From positions 9,054,001-9,118,000 of the forward strand of contig NC_088321.1 in NCBI RefSeq assembly GCF_910592395.1: a DNA stretch of 64,000 nucleotides. The letters run 5' to 3'. A program made the position numbers and the translations under genes. Below, one piece after another: positions 56,432 through 64,000 of this stretch (the first letter of the stretch is position 1; the number at the start of each line of letters is the position of its first letter). This DNA is from Lineus longissimus. Taxonomy: Eukaryota; Nemertea; Pilidiophora; Heteronemertea; Lineidae. The notes beneath the pieces were generated by a model, which worked only from the letters and a program-made list of their open reading frames with translations, ran no database searches and was not told the DNA's origin.

Positions 56432-56642
56432 CAAGAGTAAGACTGAATATGGCGGCATGAGATCGGCGCGCTCTCGCGGGATCGGTCAGGGCGCCGCCTG
56501 GCGGCCGAGCTATTAACTCAGTTCTCCCTTTAGAAAATTAAAGGGATACTCTTGTGTTTGAGCCCAAATGGAGTAACATGCAAAAGTGTTCCATAGGTAA
56601 GTATGAACTAACAAAATGGCCATTTCTTGTAAGGAAATGGGC
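56432..56642. repeat. DIRS right inverted terminal repeat
   Basis: Inverse of the left repeat from CAAGAGTAAGACTGAATATG to CTTACCTATGG's complement, plus a right-specific end (AACAAAATGGCCATTTC...GGGCAT) that is also found in the internal complementary region. Confidence 0.9.
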
Positions 56643-56936
56643 ATCTTACATTTATACTGTGACACGACGTCTTCATAAAGGTTCTGGGAAACGTTGCCCC
56701 ACTTTCAACTGTCGACGTCTATAATGCATATGTAATAGGCCTAGGTCACATGAGATATGACAGCACTGACGATTATGTCACGTTTACTGTCAGTATGCAA
56801 CGGATCGCATCCTGATCAGGCAATTTATGAAGAGCAGAAAGCACCTTTGGGCAATAGTTTAGATTCAGCGAGTTGCGCTCAATAATCGGGTGTACGGCAC
56901 GGCATGATCTTGACCATGTCAATGTCACTGTGTTCC

Positions 56937-57523
56937 AAGTGGTACAAAGGGTCACATACAGTAAGCCTATGTATGAGTATGACAGGTGTTCAGACGTGTT
57001 CTGAGTGTGTGCCTTTCTTTATTTGGGCTGTGTGAAACGGTCCATTGTGTCATATAAAGGCATTTGGCTACATTATTCCTGAGCATACCGTGATGAAGGC
57101 TGAAAATAAACCTTTGATTATGCCATTTGTTCATTTTCTTTGCAGGTTTTGTTGTCTTATGATCATCCTCCAAATCATCATCATTCTTCATTGCCATCAT
57201 TTCAAAACAAGGTTAGTATTGTGTTTTAACTGGTACAAATGGTGACACACAGTAAAGTTTATGTATGAGTATGACATTGTCAAAAGACGGCTTAGGCATT
57301 CAGATGTGTTCTGAGTGTGTGCATTTCTTTTTTTGGCCATACAAAACGGTCCATAGTGTCATAGGCCAGCGGCATCATTATTCCTGAGCAGTTGATACCG
57401 TGGTGGTATTGTTTGCTACATTCTACGCCATGAAGGCTATTACAAACCTCTGATCATGCCGTTTCTTTTTTTGCAGGTTTTGCTATCTTATGATCATCCT
57501 CCCAATCATCATTCTTCATTGCC
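56937..57523 (+). repeat. Tandem duplication of a candidate exon with its upstream intron
   Basis: Two diverged copies (56937-57200 and 57229-57523) each carry GTATGAGTATGACA, GTTCTGAGTGTGTGC and ACGGTCCAT, then a TTTTGCAG-type acceptor followed by GTTTTGNTNTCTTATGATCA. The first copy reads on to AAAACAAG|GTTAGT, a good donor (exon about 57146-57211, encoding LSYDHPPNHHHSSLP). The second lacks one CAT codon and soon reaches a stop (LPVH then TGA). This looks like an exon duplication, with the second copy possibly terminal. The host gene is not identified. Confidence 0.5.
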
Positions 57524-58885
57524 AGTGCATTGATATTGTGAACAGTTATGAATGTATTTGAAATCTGCCACATCATGTGATATCCACAATAATTCAAACC
57601 TAGTCAACATAATGATCACTCATTTGTACCACCCACTCTGCCACCCATTGTCGTCATTGAGGTTTCATCATATCATGGTCACTCACAACTTCCATTTTGT
57701 CACTTAGTCCTCAATGATACAATGTAGTCACTTATTATGTGCATAGTTAGAAATGATATATTATTTTTACCCAAGATCTCATGAATTCACAATCTTGTGA
57801 ACATTGTATAAGCCAAATGCCTGCCGTTGTTGTCATTTTCAAAGAGTCATAATATCAAATTTGCTCTTACTTGTTAAAAATGAATATGTATATGCAATTA
57901 TGTTCCTCTCCTTTAGCATCAGTAGATTTTAATAAAGCTCAAATCGTTCATATTGATATCCCATCTTAACTCTTCTTCCTTGAATTCTTCACAATAAATG
58001 TACATTGACAAGAACAGCTTTGTGAACCCAAATGATTCTCCATTGATTTAAGTGCCAAAATTCACAACCTTGCTTGCATCGGAACGATCTCGCCAATGAT
58101 AGCAAGCAACCTCTCTTGCATTGCCCTGAAACGAACATTTCCATGATCAGGACAACTCCCAGACTACAGCCTCTAGATTGTGACTATTACCTGAAGGACA
58201 CATTTTCCTACAACAGTGTTGACAATTCTGTCCTGGGCACGAGTCCTCCGTTTCAAAGAAAAGACGACACCATGAGATAGCCAGGGTGTCTTTCGACTTT
58301 CATCCTTCAACTGAGAATGTCTCCTATCCATGTGAATAACTTCTTTTCTTCCCCAGAAATGACAATTATCACTTTTTAACTAATTGCATGTCACAACCTG
58401 TCCACTGCACTTGAAACCATTCTATCCAACAAACTTAAGACAATCTCCCCACAAACACTATCATTTATGTCACAACCTGCCCTCAAACTCCACACAAACA
58501 ATGTCACAACCTGTGGTACATCAATATTCCGTCCCCTATCAAAACCATTCCATCCCCCAACCTCAAATGAACTTCACTCATACATTTGGACAAAAAATTA
58601 CCCCCCAAGACTTCAAGACTGTGCACTATTATCAGTGTAACGGCCCATAACGCTCTGCGGAGGTAGTTGCTAAATTCGTTCGACGACTCCATATTGAAAA
58701 TATCATCCGAGTCGTCACCACATGACGATTGTGACGAGGTCGCGCAGGTGATAGAGTGAATTGGCAAAACATAGTTTTCCGCAAAATAATATTATTTCGT
58801 TTCATTCTCATTTCATCGTATTGATATAAATCAGTGATTTGATAATACCAATCCATTCCCAAGTGAATCACATCCGCCGAAGGGC
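57524..58885. other. Right part of the insertion, no recognised gene
   Basis: AT-rich. It has possible polyadenylation signals (AATAAAGCTC at 57931, AATAAATGTA at 57992). The minus-strand frame 58767-58504 contains CATSSQSSCGDDSDDIFN, an acidic, Ser-rich stretch that could be an N-terminal exon, but no family is recognised. Confidence 0.3.
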
Positions 58886-59034
58886 TTGTCTATGTTATTT
58901 CTGAACTTAGAACTGAACGTTCGTGCACTTTGATGTGGCTTGAAACACGTTGAAAAATAAAGTCTGACTTATCTTAGACATCTCAACATGATACATGAAA
59001 GTCCATACTTTTAGTTTAAACCGGAAATACTAAA
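58886..59034. repeat. Tandem 0.9-kb array, segment 6
   Basis: A 150-bp piece of the unit, from TTGTCTATGTTATTTCTG to AATACTAAA, between two insertions. Confidence 0.95.
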
Positions 59035-59628
59035 GGGCAATGACACTATCCAGATTAGGTGACATAGGTTTTACCAAGTAATTTTTGAACTACTTGGATG
59101 AGGTTTATAAAGATAAAAATGGATGTGGATGGTAGAATATACCTAATAGAACATTATAGGACATTAAAAAAATACATGTTTTCTAATTAGGATGCTTTTA
59201 TTGGAGAAACGGTAGCAGAAATATAACATGTTGAAATCGTACCAAATAATGCAAATTGAATTTTAAAAAATAGCTAGGCCTATAGAATACCACCAGTAAA
59301 GTTGATCTACATAACAAATGGTTAGCAACTGATTTCTAATAACCTTTTGGTTTCAGGTTATCTTGCAAGTGTATTGAACTCTTCAAGTACATGTTTGTAG
59401 CGAAATGTTGTTGTGACTTTTAACATAGAAAACTTGTCATTTTTTGAGAAACAAGACCTGCCACTTGAACATCATTGAACCCAATGGTTTTATTACATAA
59501 TACTAATAGACTTATGTTTCAGGTTTGTCTCTTTAAAATTGTTGTTATGGTTTTGATTGTACTCACAATGCCAAAGTAATAGTTTGAATGATCTAGGAAT
59601 AGGCCTATTATGACACAAACCCCAAAGA

Positions 59629-62600
59629 TTGGATGATGTATTAAATGGGGGCACTGTAATACACAGAACTTCTTCATACACAGTATACTCTTGGACATGG
59701 TGGTGGACGAATGGTGTGTCTTGGCACTGTGTGTTCACCATGGCTGACATACGACCCGACTTGCAGTACACTTACTGCTTGCACAGATTTGCAAGACACC
59801 TGCATCTTCTGACACATCGGTGTCCATTCAGACCAGACAACCTTTGTCAAAGGATAAGACTTCGAAAGCCGGACAACGTAGATGATGTAAAAGAGCCCTC
59901 CAGTCAAATACTGTCATAGAACGATATACTGGCCATACCAGACATTTGGCCTTTCTTTTTCACTGGGGGATTAACACTCAATACCACAGCACAGAGGACC
60001 CTTCAAGATATTGGAATTGTGGACCGTTACAAGGAAATAGACCTGCTAAATGAATATGGCACATTTTCCTACCCAGGATATTATGTATTATATGATGAGA
60101 ACACGCAAATGGAGTACAACCTTGCGCCACCATGGACAACTCCATTGGCCGGCGACTTTAGCTGCAGCATCAACAGTAGTATTGTAACAATCTCTAGATC
60201 TGCAGCACAAGTGGTAAGTTGTGACAAATCTTGGTAAAAAAGACAACGGTAGAATAGACAACAGAAGAACAAAAAATTAAAAAGATAAGTTATCTTTTTT
60301 CTGATAACGAAAAAAGACCAGCATCTACTACAAAGTAGGCCCAAAAAGATTGTCTTGCTTTTCCCTCTTTTCCATTTACTTTTTCACCGTTGTCTAGTAC
60401 TTGTTATTTCTTCTGTTGTCAATTTTACCGTTGTCTTTTTTACCTGACATTTTCCCCAAGTATAACCATAAAAGATTAAAGAGTTTAGAGAACAAAAACT
60501 ATAAAATCATTATAATTAGAAAGTGCAAGGAAGTCCGACTTTGTATTTTTAAGGTCATCATTAGCGATACTAAGACTCATATTCTTTCATTTAGGCATCA
60601 GTTTCAAATGCGACAGAAAATGAAATTGCAATGGAACCAGCTCCGGTACGGGATGAAGCAACCGCTAGTTTGTCCGACATTCAACCAGCTCTGGTTTGGT
60701 TGGATAGAACCGCTGCAACGGATAATGCAATGGATACATCTTGTTCTTTGGATAGTCCACCAGCTCCAATACAGGAGGCCACAATCGCTGCAACCGATAT
60801 TGCAATCGATACTGATAGTTCTTCTGACAGTCCACCAGCTCCGATACAGGGCACAACCGCTGCAACGAATACAGCCACTTCAGATAGTCAACAGCCTCCT
60901 GCCGATGAGGAACACTATGTTTATGCCACCACAGATAAGGATTATGATAGGAGATATCCGCGTCATAACTGGCCTACAAACCTCACCCGGTCATGTAACA
61001 GTTTTATTCAGCCATGGAAAATGTCCGAACTACAAATCACGAATTCCACTGGATTATCTGTTAGGAATTGGGAACTAGTTTGGCTCCAAAGAGAGACAGT
61101 AGTTCCACAAGGGGGATTAGATATTTCTGCCCGTGTACTGTTGTACAGATATAAGATGAGAAGTAATCCGGACTTCATTGACTTGTCAGCTATTTTTCAA
61201 ATAGCCAAAACAACTGCAATCAACATATTCTGGAAACAGCTGACATACCATGTCTTTCATCACTGCAAAATTCCAAATGTGTTCTTTACCCCCAACACCT
61301 CAAGATATGGATGCGGTCTACAGAAGCATGAAAGAAAGAGTGTCACCTTTTCACAAAGAGCTGCTATCCTATTTCAAAGATCCTACTGGTCAAGACGGGA
61401 GGCTGTCGGACTGTCAATGGACTCCAAAAAACTCATGACACAAAATTCAATGGACTATTGTAGCCCAAAAGGACGCGTACTATCCGAAAAAAGGAGGACA
61501 TTGCTTTACAGCAACTGTGCTGGTAGACACAACAGGATACGTAGCTGCAACTCTGCCACTGGGGGCTGCAGCCACTCCTAGATGTGGTGATAGCCAACTG
61601 AGTGGGTTGGGGCTGAGAGTCGTAGAGTATGTTCCAAATGGAATGAGAACACTTTTACGTGGATCCAGCGCCTACTTTTTTGTCTTGGCTGTGGATAAGG
61701 GATATATCTTTGTTCCCTGCAATGCTAGTCAACAAAATATCGAAAATGTGAAAAATTGTTGCCAGCAAAATGGCTGTTTCATCATTTGGCCTTCTTCTGA
61801 TGATGATGAAATTGTGCAGGTTCAGAATGACAAGTTCGTGATGGTCAATTCTAACGGGTGAACCTTGTTGACGAAAAACGGTAGGGCTATTGTTGGAAAA
61901 CTACGTGCCAGGGTGGAACAATTTCATGGTGCAATCAACCAAGATAAAATTCTTCGTGATGTGCCCTACCAGTACATGCAGCCATTGGGTGATGAGTTTT
62001 GCCAAAGATATGGTATACCTCTAGATTGCAAAAGCAATCCCAGGATTACACTTATCTGGCTTGCTGGTATGACAATCTACAATCAGTACCACCCCAAGTT
62101 CAAACTGAAGTTTGCTGACATTCCGACCCAAGTCAGATTTACTAGCATTGTCAAACATAGACTGAACATGACAAACTTTTTGTGCGATCCCGATATCACT
62201 TTCACTGTGAACTTGAACGACTTTCCACGCTCGAACAGTACTAGTACGGTCTGGCAACATGTCCCAGTCTCAAAGGTTGGCTATCTACGGAGATTGCTGG
62301 ACATTCCAGTCATTGATGTCGGGTTGATGAAGGAAATGTGCCTTGGGCCATATTTAGTAAAAAGAGCCTTTTCATACCTCTGTCACTTGCGCAATGTGGA
62401 AGTTAGCGATGAGAATCAGATGAATCTCATCACAACCATTGAGGAGTACTGGGATGCTATTGGTGAGGTACCAGATACAACGAGGATGTATTACACAACA
62501 ATAGCAAATGAACCGGAAGGATGGGATCCAGTCAAGTATTTTCAATGGCCCAGCGCAGGTCTGAGTGTCATCACAATGAAAATGCCATCTGCCAACAGGA

Positions 62601-63295
62601 GCAACCGAAATCAGATGAACTTCAAAAAGCCTATGATGGCCTTTGCTGTAAACGGAGTGGACTACTTGAGATTTACACCACCTCTGAATAAGTTATGCGG
62701 TTGGAAGTGTGGCACACATGACTCAAAAGATTTGGGCAGCCGAATGCTTGGGGCAGATGCTCATGTTCTTGCCCTTCTCTTGCCACTTTGTTGCGTAAGG
62801 GATCATCATCATCCAGTCATCAGAAGAAGCCATTTATGTGACCCAAAACTGCCCATACGACTGCAGCCACGATTTGGCTCTCAACTACCCCCTCCAATTC
62901 CTATCACGTCACCGGATGGGCTGAGTCGTCCTACAAGTACAACTACTGCAAGTAGGCCTACAATCCCTCTGACGGCTACAACTACACCTGATGAGCAAGG
63001 ACCACCAGTGAGCAGTCAGAACTCTTCACCCCCTAGTGCTACAAGGACGTCCCCAGATGAGCAGAGCAGTCACACGACTATACCTTATGGTCAGAACTCT
63101 CAACTCCCTAGTGGTAACCAGTGGTGGAAACTTGATGACAGTCGCCCGCTAGTGCTGGCTTCCCCATGGGACAGTCAACATTGTGTTATTTCGATGAAAA
63201 CTTGGAATGGAATGGAATGGAATGGAATTGGGATAAGTGCCTTCAATGGAGTATTTAGTTTGATTCCTGTAAGGATACCTGACTGGAACTGCTAG
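59629..63295 (+). pseudogene. Decayed DDE_4-type (Harbinger/ISL2EU-like) transposase, spliced
   Basis: Exon 1 (59629-60213) ends AAGTG|GTAAGT and is joined across a 380-bp intron to an acceptor CATTTAG at 60593. A Ser/Pro-rich spacer has two copies of a DSPPAPIQ-ending repeat. Next comes a helix-turn-helix-like ARVLLYRYKMRSNPD...IFQIAKTTAINIFW (61120-61230). The catalytic part has a candidate Asp in SMDSKK (about 61419), another in AVDKGYIF (about 61693) and Glu in RARVEQFHG (about 61916). A Cys/His segment (WKCG...GADAHVLALLLPLCC) near 62700-62790 could be a degenerate SWIM finger. Lesions are TAG at 59917-59919, frame changes near 61300 and 61400-61480, and TGA at 61859-61861. The first start codon is uncertain. 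Confidence 0.6.
60214..60593 (+). other. Intron of the transposase gene
   Basis: Donor GTAAGTTG and acceptor TTCTTTCATTTAG. Joining the exons keeps the frame (SAAQV then ASVSNATENEIA), phase 0. Confidence 0.6.
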
Positions 63296-63388
63296 TGCCG
63301 TTATGTAACAATATTGTTGAGGACACAAGCAACAAGTAATGCTCTGATTTGGAATATCAATATTGCTTTTAAAGGTAAGAAAACATTC

Positions 63389-63556
63389 AGGGCCGAATTT
63401 ACAAAGGGTGTTTAGCTTAAAACAGCGTTTAATGTCTGAATAGACAGAGTCAGGGCCTTGCAGGGTTTCTTCGTGAAAACCGCATTAGGCCCTGAAACTG
63501 ATTATGTAGAATTTACACGCGTCTAACTCTTAAACACCCTTCGTAAATTTGGCCCT
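63389..63556. mobile_element. Small MITE (about 168 bp)
   Basis: Inverted ends GGGCCGAATTTACAAAGGGT and the inverse of GGGCCAAATTTACGAAGGGT (about 26 bp, two mismatches). The target duplication is not clear (TTC/TCA flanks). No gene. Confidence 0.75.
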
Positions 63557-63683
63557 CAATTATCAAGTAAGAAAGAGTGCTCCTTGAAGACCCCATTCTT
63601 TCAGTTTGACTAATTCATTAAAAATAACTCTTGGTAAAAAAGCCAGCTAAAACTTGATTTTGTATGAGTCAATGGTATTTTTA

Positions 63684-63826
63684 ACTGGACATGCGTCATA
63701 GAGGTTACATAACGCTGCACAACCTGAAATTTGGTTGATGGAAATATAGCGTCTGAGGCTTTAAGATGCCTTCGCAGTTTATAAATCCAAGCGATCTACT
63801 GGTTTCACCAGTCCGGTTGGGTGTCT
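63684..63826. repeat. Tandem 0.9-kb array, segment 7
   Basis: Unit sequence from CTGGACATGCGTC to CACCAGTCCGGTTG, then broken by the minisatellite. Confidence 0.95.
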
Positions 63827-64000
63827 TCCCATTTCGCCCCTTCCCACTTCGCCCCTTCCCATTTCCCCCCCAATCTATTCCCATTTTGCCCCTTTTCTAC
63901 TTCGCCCCTTTCCCATCTCGCCCCTTCCCATCTCGCCCCTTCCCATCTCGCCCCTTCCCATTTTGCCCCTTTCCCATCTCGCCCCTTCCCACTTCGCCCC
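63827..64000. repeat. 15-16-bp minisatellite, runs off the window
   Basis: Repeats of CTTCCCATCTCGCCC with variants (ATTTCGCC, ACTTCGCC, ATTTTGCC). It begins abruptly after CCGGTTG in the array unit, so it may be the edge of another insertion. Confidence 0.95.

Larger units (their letters stand above)
50299..56642 (+). mobile_element. DIRS-type tyrosine-recombinase retrotransposon, structurally complete
   Basis: Inverted terminal repeats (50299-50488 and 56432-56642) flank gag-like, RT/RNase H and tyrosine recombinase frames. An internal complementary region (56289-56386) matches both outer ends: its first 41 bases are the exact reverse complement of 50299-50339, and its second half matches the right end. 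This is the diagnostic circle-junction arrangement of DIRS elements, which integrate by a recombinase without target duplication. Frameshifts, an in-frame stop and a 16-bp duplication disable this copy. Confidence 0.93.
48621..58885. mobile_element. Insertion in the array containing foldbacks and a DIRS element
   Basis: The array reads AAATTGT|CTATG when uninterrupted. Here TTGT ends the left flank (48617-48620) and TTGT is repeated at 58886-58889. TGATTCACTTG at the left end has its inverse CAAGTGAATCA about 16 bp inside the right end, so the TIR is imperfect or the left end is trimmed. The non-DIRS part is about 3.9 kb with no recognised transposase. Class unknown. Confidence 0.55.
59035..63683 (+). 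mobile_element. Element with a Harbinger/ISL2EU-type transposase gene (4.6 kb)
   Basis: The array breaks at AATACTAAA (59034) and resumes at CTGGACATGCG (about 63684). The unit normally reads AATACTAAATTTAGGACATAACCTGGAC, so about 13 bp of target are missing instead of duplicated. No clear TIR is visible at either edge. The interior holds a plus-strand transposase-like gene and a small MITE (63389-63556). A damaged or deletion-generating insertion is likely, so the ends may not be the true transposon ends. Confidence 0.6.

Overview
This is 64 kb of eukaryotic, repeat-dominated DNA, most probably from a marine invertebrate. I see spliced genes on short introns, LINE, Gypsy and DIRS retrotransposons, many TIR DNA transposons, and elements starting with the AGCTCACC-type ends that I associate with mollusc and other invertebrate genomes. 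The species cannot be fixed from sequence alone. I found no convincing host gene, rRNA, tRNA or CRISPR array. Essentially every recognisable reading frame belongs to a mobile element, and nearly all are broken by frameshifts, stops or nested insertions.

The backbone is a tandem array with a unit of about 0.9 kb. A clean unit is 34673-35580 (908 bp). Each unit carries, on the minus strand, a short fragment resembling the C-terminal part of a LINE ORF2, plus a run of small stem-loops. Pieces of the array lie at 1-1999, 7786-10015, 18107-18424, 23360-24120, 33928-36087, 47535-48620, 58886-59034 and 63684-63826. Because the unit is known, each interruption can be read as an insertion with defined ends.

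Layout: (a) 1-18106 holds an imperfect 8016-bp duplication. Two copies of one transposon left end (2000 and 10016) lead into different interiors. The first holds a Cys-rich / PIN-like / CXC-domain gene (3479-6490, minus). The second holds a gene with a DFAENY...DGC..QYK...GHGKGP core (11790-16247, minus), split by another transposon. Matching TIRs and shared subterminal repeats suggest a single large two-gene transposon family. (b) 18425-23359 is a TIR element whose ends contain palindromic minisatellites. (c) 24121-33927 is a nearly full-length Tx1/L1-like LINE (minus strand) with a perfect 10-bp target duplication, itself hit by two MITEs and two Helentron-like elements. (d) 36088-47534 is a TTAA-flanked TIR element containing a P2X7-C-terminal-like exon, a MITE, a pogo/Tigger-like element with a 9-bp-TSD element inside it, and a broken Gypsy retrotransposon. 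(e) 48621-58885 is an insertion containing foldback elements and an almost complete DIRS retrotransposon (50299-56642). (f) 59035-63683 carries a decayed, spliced Harbinger/ISL2EU-type transposase gene on the plus strand.

The genes do not form a host pathway. Each works, or once worked, for its own element: reverse transcription and endonuclease cleavage for the LINE, RT/RNase H/integrase for the Gypsy, RT/RNase H/tyrosine recombinase for the DIRS, and DDE-type transposition for the DNA elements. The most interesting candidate for something undescribed is the two-gene transposon at 2000-18106.
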